Positions 53,836 to 62,344 of a DNA stretch of 64,000 bases are shown piece after piece. The position numbers and the translations under genes are program-made. Source of the stretch: an uncultured Christensenellaceae bacterium (GTDB lineage: Bacteria; Bacillota_A; Clostridia; Christensenellales; UBA3700); assembly GCA_944381335.1 (NCBI GenBank), contig CALWKT010000039.1:1-64000 (forward strand), written 5' to 3'. How positions within the stretch are numbered: position 1 is the stretch's first letter; every line of letters starts with the position of its first letter. The notes below the pieces were generated by a model that saw only the letters and a list, made by a program, of their open reading frames with translations, did not search any database and was not told where the DNA came from.

Positions 53836-54201
53836 TAAATAAAAAATAAATATATATAGCTGACCGTTGTAGCTGTTGACGGATAACGTCGAAATAAGGT
53901 CCGATATGCAGGTATTTGATAAAAAAACGCCGGGCGGCAAGCAAAAAACGGCGCCGGCTTTTTTATTTTTTCACATCTCGTATTTAAAGCACTCAAGAAA
54001 AATCAGCCTGAAAAACTACGGCTGTTGCATGCATCGGGCGTGACGGAATCGCAACGGAAATATAGCAGATAACCTACACGGGTACCTAATTTTTACAAAC
54101 GCATGACCAGAATAATATGTCTGATGTGAAACACTCGATCTTCTCTGCCTCGCCGGCAACGGCTCTCACCGAAGCCGTCAGAAAAATCATAATATGAAAA
54201 G
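53836..54201. other. Gene-free flank of the glycan operon
   Basis: No coding frame is convincing. A GC-rich hairpin near 53929-53963 (GCCGG/CCGGC, poly-A and poly-T on both sides) looks like a bidirectional terminator left without an obvious gene. The rest has no feature I can support, which suggests decayed or replaced DNA between the glycan and repressor loci. Confidence 0.4.
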
Positions 54202-54630
54202 ATGAAACCGATGACGAAGATGAACGTAAACGCGGCTGTTAAAAGCGTTAATGCGAGCGACGTATGGCTGACGGCGTACTTAGCGATACAGCTGGTATAC
54301 ATGACGCTCTGCGTATTCCTGCCGTTGCCGGACGGAGACGAAAAGTCTGTGCTGGACGTGGTCACGCGCACGTCCGCCGCGGTCTTGGCAGGGTATTTTC
54401 TGAGCAAAAATTTCGGAGCGCACAAAGCGACGTCCATTTCAGGCGAATCCTTAAATTCTCCCCGCAGAGCATTGCAGACGAACGTTGCCGGGGTCATAGG
54501 GCTGTTTTCTCTGACCACGCTGACCCTCATCCGCTTCGTCGATTCGATCGCCCTGCCATACAACGTCGTGACACAATTGCGCGATTTCTATCTCGCCGCC
54601 ATCGCATTCTTAATGGGAACGGGGTATTAG
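54202..54630 (+). CDS. Small multi-helix membrane protein of unknown function
   Basis: A 142-residue protein with about four hydrophobic segments (about 21-42, 53-67, 93-111, 125-141). The family is not recognised. No strong ribosome site precedes either of the nearby ATG codons, so the start is uncertain (54202 or 54220). Its 3' end overlaps by 4 bases the convergent 66-residue gene. A minus-strand frame over the same region is rejected as a shadow. Confidence 0.5.
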   Translation: MKPMTKMNVNAAVKSVNASDVWLTAYLAIQLVYMTLCVFLPLPDGDEKSVLDVVTRTSAAVLAGYFLSKNFGAHKATSISGESLNSPRRALQTNVAGVIGLFSLTTLTLIRFVDSIALPYNVVTQLRDFYLAAIAFLMGTGY

Positions 54631-54827
54631 CCTTCTTTATATTCGTTGACCGTTAAAACGAATTTCTGCCCGTTTTCAAAATGCATACGTATCTTCTCGC
54701 CATCTGCTTTAAAACTGCCTATGTAATACTCTTTCAATAAAAACAATATACCCTTTGCAAGTTCTTTTTCGGTGTAATCCTCTTCAAGAATCGCATCAAA
54801 AATCGTCTTATCAATATTTTTATCCAT
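54627..54827 (-). CDS. Small soluble protein divergent from the tandem-HTH repressor
   Basis: A 66-residue protein, not recognised. It has a GGGAGAG ribosome site and a good promoter (-35 TTGAAA, 17-base spacer, -10 TATAAT at 54852-54880, minus strand). That promoter overlaps the inverted-repeat operator of the divergent repressor, so the two genes are likely regulated together. A role as partner, toxin/antitoxin-like or inducer protein is possible but unsupported. Confidence 0.6.
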   Translation of the reverse strand: MDKNIDKTIFDAILEEDYTEKELAKGILFLLKEYYIGSFKADGEKIRMHFENGQKFVLTVNEYKEG

Positions 54828-54869
54828 AAAAGCTCTCCCTTGTTTTCTTATATTATATATCGCATTGCG

Positions 54870-54891
54870 GTTACTTTCAACAAAAAGTAAC
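54870..54891. promoter_or_regulatory. Inverted-repeat operator between divergent genes
   Basis: An 8-bp perfect inverted repeat GTTACTTT/AAAGTAAC (54870-54877 with 54884-54891) with six bases between. It covers the -35 (TTGAAA) of the leftward promoter and lies directly before the -10 TATAAT (54892-54897) of the rightward gene. This is the expected position for an autoregulated two-HTH repressor. Confidence 0.7.
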
Positions 54892-54924
54892 TATAATTCA
54901 ATATATTTTTGACTGAGGAACAAA

Positions 54925-55377
54925 ATGAGCGCTTTATCTATATTTACCGAAAGGTTTAACGAATTACTCAGCGAACGCGACCTGAAACCTACCGCTCTTG
55001 CAGTGAGGCTTGATATCCCGAAAAATACGATATGCAGATATGCGCGCGGAGCGCAGCTCCCCAATTTAAGATTGGCGATAATTCTGTCCGGATTCTTCGG
55101 CTGCAGTATCGACTATTTACTGGGGCGGTCCGACAAAGAAAAAGTCTTTAAGCCTTCGGATCTTAAACCGTTTAGCGAGCGCCTGCCCGTTATAATGAAG
55201 CAATTTAAAACAAACAAATACCGTATAGCAAAAGAGACCGCCCTTCATTCAAGCATACTGTACCGCTGGCAATCGGGCGACTGCTCCCCAGAACTAGAAA
55301 GCCTTATTATCCTTGCCGATCATCTAGGTTGTTCTGTTGAATATCTGCTGGGAAGAAGCGATATAATAAATGAATAA
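54925..55377 (+). CDS. Tandem XRE-type helix-turn-helix regulator
   Basis: A 150-residue protein made of two similar HTH_3 (Cro/C1) units, about residues 5-62 and 80-147. Each ends in the same motif (CSIDYLLGRSD and CSVEYLLGRSD), so it arose by internal duplication and probably binds a two-part site as one chain. A TGAGGA site precedes the ATG. It faces the 66-residue gene and shares an operator with it. A phage-like or mobile-element origin is possible; no integrase was seen nearby. Confidence 0.88.
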   Translation: MSALSIFTERFNELLSERDLKPTALAVRLDIPKNTICRYARGAQLPNLRLAIILSGFFGCSIDYLLGRSDKEKVFKPSDLKPFSERLPVIMKQFKTNKYRIAKETALHSSILYRWQSGDCSPELESLIILADHLGCSVEYLLGRSDIINE

Positions 55378-55526
55378 ATATGAACACTTCAGCAATCATC
55401 ACCATTCCTCAAACTTTATGAAAAAAACTAAAAACCACGCGAACCGCAAAAGGGCTCACTCAAAATGTTTTTATTATTAAAACCGGGTACGGACTCGCTC
55501 ACAGGTTTGACAATCTTACAGGCAAT

Positions 55527-55560
55527 TAAAAAAGGCAACCAAAAGTGGATTGCCTTTTTT
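55527..55560 (+). terminator. Terminator of the tandem-HTH gene
   Basis: An 8-bp AAAGGCAA/TTGCCTTT stem (55531-55538 with 55550-55557), A-run before and T-run after. It is 150 bases past the stop. The gap 55378-55694 otherwise shows no gene. Confidence 0.85.
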
Positions 55561-55654
55561 AATAGAGCAGATAACCGGAGTTGTAAGGAGCAACGCGACG
55601 GAATAGCGTAGTGAGAAACGAACGGAGCGTCACTATTTCAATACCGGTTAGCAC

Positions 55655-55689
55655 GAAAAAAAACAGGCACTGTCCGTCTGGACAGTGCC
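55655..55689 (-). terminator. Terminator of tRNA-Thr
   Basis: A 10-bp perfect GGCACTGTCC/GGACAGTGCC stem (55666-55675 with 55680-55689), followed on the minus strand by TGTTTTTTTTCG, right after the tRNA 3' end. Confidence 0.92.
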
Positions 55690-55694
55690 GTAAA

Positions 55695-55770
<76 letters not shown>

Positions 55771-55846
55771 ATATTTGGATAAATAATGTTCGTTTACTGT
55801 TGCGACTTTCTGCGTTGAGATCTTGCATTTACGCGATGTCTAATAT

Positions 55847-55876
55847 ATAATAACCGATTAAAAATCAATTGTCAAT
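55847..55876 (-). promoter_or_regulatory. Promoter of tRNA-Thr
   Basis: Minus strand: -35 TTGACA (55871-55876), about 18-base spacer, -10 TATTAT (55847-55852). Leader of about 70 bases. Confidence 0.6.
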
Positions 55877-56009
55877 GTTTTTTACAAACAAAAAATATGC
55901 GCTTTCAACGCATTTTGCTTAAGCGCCTGTCTTGTCATCTTGCTGATTTCTCAAGTTTGCGATAATAAGATCAGATAATGTAAAAAATAATTTAAATTTT
56001 AAAATTACT

Positions 56010-56037
56010 TTGATATTTTTTTAACGTATGATACAAT
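56010..56037 (+). promoter_or_regulatory. Hydrogenase operon promoter with a Rex-like site
   Basis: -35 TTGATA (56010-56015), 16-base spacer, -10 TACAAT (56032-56037). The 18 bases from 56010 have 10 of 14 specified positions matching the known clostridial Rex consensus TTGTTAA-N4-TTAACAA. A repressor bound there would cover the -35. Whether Rex binds is inference; half-sites are imperfect. Confidence 0.55.
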
Positions 56038-56050
56038 AGATACGTATATG

Positions 56051-56084
56051 ACCCGATATTTTGCCTGTTTAAGGCGCCTCGGGT
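56051..56084 (+). promoter_or_regulatory. Nested hairpin in the hydrogenase leader
   Basis: ACCCGA/TCGGGT (56051-56056 with 56079-56084) encloses GCCT/AGGC (56063-56066 with 56072-56075). It occupies nearly all of the ~55-base leader and ends just before the AAGGAGG ribosome site. It could protect the 5' end or modulate translation. Confidence 0.45.
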
Positions 56085-56099
56085 ATTAAGGAGGTTATA

Positions 56100-56597
56100 A
56101 TGGATAAAAATTCTGCGTTCCACGGCACTGCCGAACAGAAAGCGCGGCTTCTCGCTGTCATTGAAGAATCCCGCTCTACGCCCGGCTGTCTGATGCACGT
56201 TTTGCAGGAAGCACAGGGCATCTACGGCTATCTGCCCATCGAAGGTCAGACGATCATCGCCGAAGGTCTGGGCATTTCCCTTTCCGAAGTTTACGGCGTT
56301 GCGACTTTCTATTCTCAGTTCTCTCTGAAACCGAAGGGAAAGCACCGCATCAGCGTATGTCTGGGCACGGCATGCTACGTCAAAGGTTCAGACAAGATCC
56401 TGACGGAAGTGGAAAAGCAACTGGGCATCAAATGCGGCGAATGTACCGAAGACGGCATGTTCTCTATTGACAGCTGTCGTTGCGTAGGAGCTTGTGGTCT
56501 CGCGCCCGTCATGATGGTGGACGAAGAGGTTTACGGCAGACTCAAACCCGAAATGGTAAAAGAAATTCTCGATAAATACAGGGGGGATAAGAAATGA
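56100..56597 (+). CDS. hydC: NAD-dependent [FeFe] hydrogenase subunit C (NuoE-like)
   Basis: A 165-residue thioredoxin-like [2Fe-2S] protein. The cluster ligands are visible in CLGTACYVKG (two Cys) and CRCVGACGLAP (further Cys). The helical N-terminal part contains the family's LMHVLQEAQ...YGYLP segment. It is the small electron-transfer subunit of trimeric NAD- and ferredoxin-dependent hydrogenases (HydABC/HndA-like). It overlaps the next gene by the ATGA junction and has a near-perfect AAGGAGG ribosome site. Confidence 0.93.
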   Translation: MDKNSAFHGTAEQKARLLAVIEESRSTPGCLMHVLQEAQGIYGYLPIEGQTIIAEGLGISLSEVYGVATFYSQFSLKPKGKHRISVCLGTACYVKGSDKILTEVEKQLGIKCGECTEDGMFSIDSCRCVGACGLAPVMMVDEEVYGRLKPEMVKEILDKYRGDKK

Positions 56598-58486
56598 CGA
56601 ACGCTCAGCTCGACGAAATACGCGAAAAGAAAAAGGACCTGATACGCGTTCGCCGCGTTATCAAGGAAGAAGGAGAAAAACTGGCGGCTAAGACAGGCTA
56701 CCGCAAACAGGTGCTCGTCTGCGGCGGTACAGGCTGTACGTCTTCTCACTCAATGCAGGTCATAGCTCAGCTGGAACAGTCTCTGAAAGAGCTGAACATA
56801 GACGACATCCTCGTCGTAAAGACAGGTTGCTTCGGTCTGTGCGCGCTGGGTCCGATCATGATAGTTTACCCCGAAGGCGCTTTCTATGCGCAGATGACGC
56901 CCGAACACGTAAAGACTGTCGCTGAAAAGCACCTCGTCAAGGGCGGCGAAATAGTCAAAGAACTGCTCTATCAGGGCACGGTATCCGCAGACGGAAGCAT
57001 AATCCCGTTCGCAGAAACTCCGTTCTACAAGAAGCAGATGAGAATTGCGCTGAGAAACTGCGGCGTTATCGCCCCCGAAGACATCGAAGAAGCGATCGGC
57101 GCGGGCGATTATGAAGCGCTTGAAAAAGTTCTCAGGGAAATGACCCCGGACGACGTAATCAACGAAATGCTCGCCAGCGGTCTCAGAGGACGCGGCGGCG
57201 CAGGCTTCCCCACCGGAAGAAAGTGGTCTTTTGCGAAAGCGTCTCAGGGCAACGTCAAATACGTCTGCTGCAACGCCGACGAAGGCGACCCGGGCGCGTT
57301 CATGGACCGTTCCGTGCTCGAAGGCGACCCGCACTGCGTGCTTGAAGCTATGGCGATCGCGGGATATGCGATCGGCTCCAACCACGGTTTCATCTACGTC
57401 CGCGCGGAATACCCCGTTGCCGTTCAACGTCTCAAGATAGCGATAACGCAGGCGCGCGAGTACGGGCTTCTCGGCAAGAACATCCTCGGCTCCGGCTTCG
57501 ACTTTGACATAGAGATACGTCTCGGCGCAGGCGCGTTCGTCTGCGGCGAAGAAACCGCGCTGATGACCAGCATAGAAGGTCACCGCGGCGAACCCCGTCC
57601 CCGTCCTCCGTTCCCTGCCGTCAAAGGCTTGTTCGGAAAGCCGACGATACTCAACAACGTTGAGACCTGGGCAAACATCAACCCGATCATCATGAACGGC
57701 GCGGCATGGTTCTCCTCGATAGGTACCCCGACTTCTTCGGGCACAAAGGTCTTTGCTCTTGGCGGAAAGATCACCAACGTCGGTCTCGTCGAAGTGCCGA
57801 TGGGCACTACCCTGCGCGAGATAGTAGAAGAAATAGGCGGCGGCATCCCGAACGGTAAGAAATTCAAGGCAGCTCAGACAGGCGGTCCGTCGGGCGGCTG
57901 TATCCCTGCGGAATGTATTGACACTCCGATAGATTACGACAGCCTTCTCGCGATCGGCTCCATGATGGGCAGCGGCGGTATGATAATCCTGGACGAAGAC
58001 ACCTGTATGGTGGACATCTCCAAGTTCTACCTGGAATTTACGGCGGACGAATCGTGCGGAAAGTGCACCCCCTGCCGTATAGGAACCAAACGTCTGCTCC
58101 AGCTTCTGACAAAGATCACCGAAGGCAAGGGCGAACCCGAGGACCTCGTAAAGATCGAGGAACTTGCAAATCACATGAAACAATCTTCTCTGTGCGCTCT
58201 CGGTCAGTCTGCACCCAACCCGGTGCTCTCTACACTGCGCTACTTCAGAAAAGAATACGAAGCGCACATCAACGACAAGATTTGCCCTGCCGGTGTTTGT
58301 AAAGCGCTGTTTACATACCATATCATCCCCGACAAGTGCAAAGGCTGTACGCTGTGCGCGAGGAACTGCCCCGTAAAGGCGATCAGCGGCGAAGTCAAGA
58401 AACCGCACGTCATCGACACGTCAAAGTGCGTAAAGTGCGGGCTGTGTATCGCAAACTGCAAATTCGGCGCGATAGAGAGAAAGTGA
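56594..58486 (+). CDS. hydB: NAD-dependent [FeFe] hydrogenase subunit B (NuoF-like flavoprotein)
   Basis: A 630-residue subunit. An N-terminal thioredoxin-like [2Fe-2S] part (CGGTGCTSSHS, later CFGLCALGP) is followed by the NuoF FMN/NADH core (GRGGAGFPTGRKW, CNADEGDPGAFMDR), an SLBB-like part, a [4Fe-4S] helical domain (SCGKCTPCRIG plus a later Cys) and two C-terminal ferredoxin clusters (CKGCTLCARNCP, CVKCGLCIANC). It is the site where NAD(H) and ferredoxin electrons meet, possibly by flavin-based bifurcation. Length and domain order match HydB of electron-bifurcating hydrogenases. Confidence 0.94.
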   Translation: MTNAQLDEIREKKKDLIRVRRVIKEEGEKLAAKTGYRKQVLVCGGTGCTSSHSMQVIAQLEQSLKELNIDDILVVKTGCFGLCALGPIMIVYPEGAFYAQMTPEHVKTVAEKHLVKGGEIVKELLYQGTVSADGSIIPFAETPFYKKQMRIALRNCGVIAPEDIEEAIGAGDYEALEKVLREMTPDDVINEMLASGLRGRGGAGFPTGRKWSFAKASQGNVKYVCCNADEGDPGAFMDRSVLEGDPHCVLEAMAIAGYAIGSNHGFIYVRAEYPVAVQRLKIAITQAREYGLLGKNILGSGFDFDIEIRLGAGAFVCGEETALMTSIEGHRGEPRPRPPFPAVKGLFGKPTILNNVETWANINPIIMNGAAWFSSIGTPTSSGTKVFALGGKITNVGLVEVPMGTTLREIVEEIGGGIPNGKKFKAAQTGGPSGGCIPAECIDTPIDYDSLLAIGSMMGSGGMIILDEDTCMVDISKFYLEFTADESCGKCTPCRIGTKRLLQLLTKITEGKGEPEDLVKIEELANHMKQSSLCALGQSAPNPVLSTLRYFRKEYEAHINDKICPAGVCKALFTYHIIPDKCKGCTLCARNCPVKAISGEVKKPHVIDTSKCVKCGLCIANCKFGAIERK

Positions 58487-58496
58487 GGTGGAGAAA

Positions 58497-60221
58497 ATGG
58501 AAAAAATGGTCAATCTTAAAATAAACGGAATATCCGTCACGGTACCCGAAGGAACGACTATCCTTCAGGCGGCGAGAAAAGCTCACATCGAGATCCCCAC
58601 GCTCTGCTTCCTCAAGGACGTAAGCTGCGCAGGCTCCTGCCGTATGTGCGTGGTCGAGGCGACCGGCGCGCGCGGTCTCGTTGCCGCATGCGTTTACCCG
58701 GTGGCGGAAGGCATGGAAGTCAGAACGAACACCGAAAAGTGCCGTCGTTCCCGCAAAATGACTCTCGAGCTTTTCCTCAGCAAACACAAGAAAAAGTGTC
58801 TGTCCTGCGAACGTAACCACAACTGCGAGCTTCAGAAGCTCTCCCTCGGTTACAGCGTGGACGAAGACAGATTCAAGGGCGAAGACTTCGTACTCCCGAT
58901 CGACTTGTCCACTCCGTATGTCGTGCGCGACAACGACAAGTGCATCAACTGCATGCGCTGCGTTGCGGCTTGCCGCAAACAGCACGTCAACGCGATAGGA
59001 CCCATCGGCAGAGGCTTTAACGTGCATATAGGCAGCGCGTTCTACCGTCCTCTTTCCGAGTCTCCGTGCGTAGGCTGCGGTCAGTGTATCGTAGCGTGCC
59101 CCGTCGGAGCGCTCAGTGAAAATTCAACGGTCGACGAAGTATGGGCGGCTCTCGGCGACGATTCCAAGAAAGTCGTCTTCTTCACCGCTCCTTCCATCCG
59201 CGCCACTCTCGGCGAAGCGTTCGATATGCCGATCGGCACGAACGTTGAAGGGAAAATGGTGGCGGCGATCAGACGTCTCAACCCGTACGCCGTATTCAAT
59301 ATGGATGTGACGGCTGACCTGACGATCATGGAAGAAGCGAGCGAACTCATCAACCGTATCAAGACGAACAAGCCCATGCCGATGTTTACTTCGTGTTGCC
59401 CCGCATGGATCAAGTTCGTGGAACAGACTTATCCCGAATTTATCCCCAACGTCTCAACCTGCAAATCACCGCAGCAGATGTTCGGCGCGCTTCTCAAAAG
59501 CTATTGGTGCGAAAAGCACGGCATAGACCCCCAGAACCTCTATGTGGTCAGCGTTATCCCCTGCACCGCCAAAAAGTACGAGTGCAAACGTGAACAGATG
59601 CCCGGCGACGTGGACGCGGCTATCACGACGAGAGAACTCGCTCGCATGATCAAGACCGCAGGCATCAAGTTCAACGAACTTCCCGACGAAGAATTCGACA
59701 ACCCGTTCGCTACGGCTTCGGGCGCAGGCACGATATTCGGCGCGACCGGCGGCGTTATGGAAGCGGCTTTGAGAACGGCGGCGCATATGCTCGACGGCAA
59801 CTTCGAAGTGCTCGATTTCTTCGCGGTACGCGGCACTCAGCCGATAAAGGAAGCGACCTACCTCGTTGCGGGACATACCCTGCGCGTAGCGGTCACTTCT
59901 GGTCTTGAAAACGCGCGCACCCTGCTCGAATCAATCAAATCGGGCGCTAAAAAATACGATTTCGTTGAGATCATGGCATGCCCCGGCGGTTGTGTGAACG
60001 GCGGCGGTCAGCCCACCCTCTCCGACAGCGTACGCAACAGCGTGGAACTCAGAGACGCCCGCGCGAAAGCGCTGTATACCAGCGACGTTCAGAACAGTCT
60101 GCGCAGATCTGCCGACTCTCCCGTCATGGACGTGCTGTACGACGAGTTCTTCGGCTTCCCCAACAGCCACAAGGCTCACGAGATACTGCATACGTCATAC
60201 AAGGAAAACAAAAAGCTGTGA
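58497..60221 (+). CDS. hydA: [FeFe] hydrogenase catalytic subunit A
   Basis: A 574-residue H2-forming/-oxidising subunit. A [2Fe-2S] plant-type domain (CFLKDVSCAGSCRMC), a His/Cys-ligated cluster (HKKKCLSCERNHNC), two [4Fe-4S] clusters (CINCMRCVAAC, CVGCGQCIVACP) and the H-cluster signatures FTSCCPAWIKF, KSPQQMFG and MACPGGCVNGGGQP are all intact. The ATG at 58497 is chosen over a GTG three codons upstream that is part of the GAGGTG site. The maturases HydE, HydF and HydG are not in this window. Confidence 0.96.
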   Translation: MEKMVNLKINGISVTVPEGTTILQAARKAHIEIPTLCFLKDVSCAGSCRMCVVEATGARGLVAACVYPVAEGMEVRTNTEKCRRSRKMTLELFLSKHKKKCLSCERNHNCELQKLSLGYSVDEDRFKGEDFVLPIDLSTPYVVRDNDKCINCMRCVAACRKQHVNAIGPIGRGFNVHIGSAFYRPLSESPCVGCGQCIVACPVGALSENSTVDEVWAALGDDSKKVVFFTAPSIRATLGEAFDMPIGTNVEGKMVAAIRRLNPYAVFNMDVTADLTIMEEASELINRIKTNKPMPMFTSCCPAWIKFVEQTYPEFIPNVSTCKSPQQMFGALLKSYWCEKHGIDPQNLYVVSVIPCTAKKYECKREQMPGDVDAAITTRELARMIKTAGIKFNELPDEEFDNPFATASGAGTIFGATGGVMEAALRTAAHMLDGNFEVLDFFAVRGTQPIKEATYLVAGHTLRVAVTSGLENARTLLESIKSGAKKYDFVEIMACPGGCVNGGGQPTLSDSVRNSVELRDARAKALYTSDVQNSLRRSADSPVMDVLYDEFFGFPNSHKAHEILHTSYKENKKL

Positions 60222-60244
60222 TCACAGCAATGATCAAACTCTTT

Positions 60245-60271
60245 GCCCTGCCGCAAGGCAGGGCTTTTTTT
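60245..60271 (+). terminator. Terminator of the hydrogenase operon
   Basis: An 8-bp GCCCTGCC/GGCAGGGC stem (60245-60252 with 60257-60264), GCAA loop, seven T. It is 24 bases past the hydA stop. Confidence 0.95.
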
Positions 60272-60416
60272 GCGAGATCTGATAGCCGAAGACATTGCAA
60301 CGTCCTGACAAAAATCAAATCTTTTACAAAAAATGACAAAAATTCACTGCCGTTTTTAACGGACTTTTCATTTTTCCGCCCGTATAATTAGTTATAAAAT
60401 TTCAGGCGGAACGACT

Positions 60417-62066
60417 ATGAAAAAAATCCTTTTATCCATTGTTGCAATAATTACAGCGGCAACGCTTCTCGGAGTTACGGCATGCTCGTCTGTTTCTGAC
60501 GACTACGAAAACCCCGGAGACAAACTCGGCGGCGGACAGGTGGTGACCGGAACTGCCAACTCGTACGATTCCTCCGCGATTTCCGACCGTGTAGAAAGCG
60601 CGGACACAACGGTCATCGGAAACGGCGACGTCGTCACCTATGACAAAGAAACGTGCACTGCCGTCAATCTCTCCTCTCTGAGCGGAGACTACCTTGTCAT
60701 TCAAAGCGGCGACTACGTATTTACCGGCTCGACGACTTATTCGATAATACTTTCGACCAAAGGCATCGACGTCCATCTGTTCTTTGAAAACGCTACCTTC
60801 GACAGCATTTTCTCGGACGGCAAACCCTCGTCTACCGTGATCACGCTGACAGGTGAAATACCGCGACGGGACTTGCCGCCGACGAAAACGATGACGCCAA
60901 AGGCACGCTGTACGTAAAGAACGACTGCGTGATCAACGGCAGCGGCTCGCTGACGGTTGCCAGCGCGGTCAAGAACGCGCTGCACTGCACCGGTGCGCTC
61001 AAAGTTTCAGGAGCGACGCTCTGTCTCAACGCATACAAACACGCGCTAAGAGGCAACGACGCGGTGGTACTTATAAACGCATCGATAAGTGCAATAACAA
61101 ACACGGGCGACGGAATTCAGACGGATAACGAAAACGACGATCCTGACAAAGATACGTCTACGTCGAAGACAGCGTCCTCGATATCACCGCCGGCGACGAC
61201 GGCATACAGGCGGCTACGTTCGTGCACATACTGAGCGGCACGATCGACATCACGACGAACGGCGGCGCGCCGTCAAAAATAACCGAGACCTCGTCCGACA
61301 ACGCGGACGGCAAAGGGATCAAGGCAGGCACGATAGAATACGCGGTAGCCGACGAAGACCTATCAGCCGAACTCGCAAAAGGAGACCGTGAAGATACCGG
61401 AGAGGACGAAGACGGCATGAGCATTGTAGAGATCCTCGACTACGACTATTACTCGATAATTATAGACGGCGGCACGATCGCTGTAAATTCCAACGACGAC
61501 GCGATACACTCTGACGGCGATATGATAATCAACGGCGGCACCATCGTCGTCAACAACTGCTACGAAGGCATAGAAAGCGCAAAATCGAGATCAACGACGG
61601 AGACATCAAAGTGACCGCAGCCGACGACGGGATAAACGCTGCCGACGGAACGAAGAACGCCGTCAACGTCTCCAATTCAAACTGCTACATTCTTATAAAC
61701 GGCGGCACACTGGCTGCCGTCGGCTCTTCGGGTATGGTCGAAACACCGGGTTCCAACTCTGCGCAATGCGTGATCAGTTACGCGACAAACTCTACTGTTT
61801 CCACGGGGAGCAAGATAGAACTGAAGGATCAGGACGGCGAAGTGCTGATCTCGTTCACTACTTCCAAATCTTTCCAGTCAGCGATCCTTTCCTGTGAGGG
61901 CATTGAAAAAGGCGAAACGTATTACCTCTTCATCAATGACACTCAGGTAAAGAGTTTCCTGATCTCGTCGACGATAACCTCCGTCGGCACCCAGTCTGCC
62001 GGCGGAGACAAAGCTCCGGGCGGAGACTGGGGCTTCAATCCCGGCGGGATCGGCGGCAGACGCTGA
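60417..62066 (+). pseudogene. Frameshifted carbohydrate-binding-domain lipoprotein (DUF4353-like)
   Basis: A lipoprotein start (lipobox VTAC near residue 22) leads into a beta-helix body with repeats such as INGGTI, CTGALKVSG and DGIQA, and a glycine-rich tail (PGGDWGFNPGG). This fits the carbohydrate-binding DUF4353-like proteins of gut Clostridia. The reading frame is broken three times, near 60858, 61153-61160 and 61581-61584. At each point the frame moves by -1, and the three together restore the original frame, so the last part is still in frame with the first. Joining them gives a protein of about 550 residues. Two breaks lie in short A-runs, so sequencing error is possible; otherwise it is a decayed gene. 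Confidence 0.8.
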
Positions 62067-62087
62067 ATAAATTTTCTTTCCTTTTTC

Positions 62088-62123
62088 CGCGTTCCCGCAG
62101 ACGTTTACGGGAACGCGTTTTTA
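62088..62123 (+). terminator. Terminator after the frameshifted lipoprotein gene
   Basis: A 10-bp CGCGTTCCCG/CGGGAACGCG stem (62088-62097 with 62108-62117) and a T-run, 22 bases past the stop. Confidence 0.9.
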
Positions 62124-62344
62124 TGCCTTGCAGATCGTCCGGCATCGTCAAATCCGCGCTCACCGATGAGGCGACGCCGGGCGCGTTTAAAAATTGACAC
62201 CCTTTTTTCACTGAAAAGCGTATTAAAATCACGCCTTGCTACACATTTTGCCTGATTAATAAAAATTTTCGTCATCTGTCTTGCTTAGCCGGCTGACCTT
62301 ATGTATAATAAACGTATGAGCGTTATGTTCAACGGTAGAAAACT

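Noticed and set aside
54093..54563. A 156-residue minus-strand frame with one hydrophobic segment.
   Set aside because: It lies opposite the better-supported membrane protein at 54202-54630 and lacks a ribosome site and promoter.
54059..55576. A 16-base direct repeat with one mismatch (54059-54074 and 55561-55576, around AGCAGATAACC) flanking the tandem-HTH locus, as a possible attachment-site pair.
   Set aside because: By a rough estimate a 15/16 match at under 2 kb distance is expected about once by chance in a window this size, and no integrase or transposase is present.
55561..55656. Resemblance of the sequences AGATAACCGG and ATACCGGTTAGC next to tRNA-Thr to its 3' end, as integration scars.
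   Set aside because: The shared stretches are under 12 bases and incomplete; no integrase or second full tRNA end is present.
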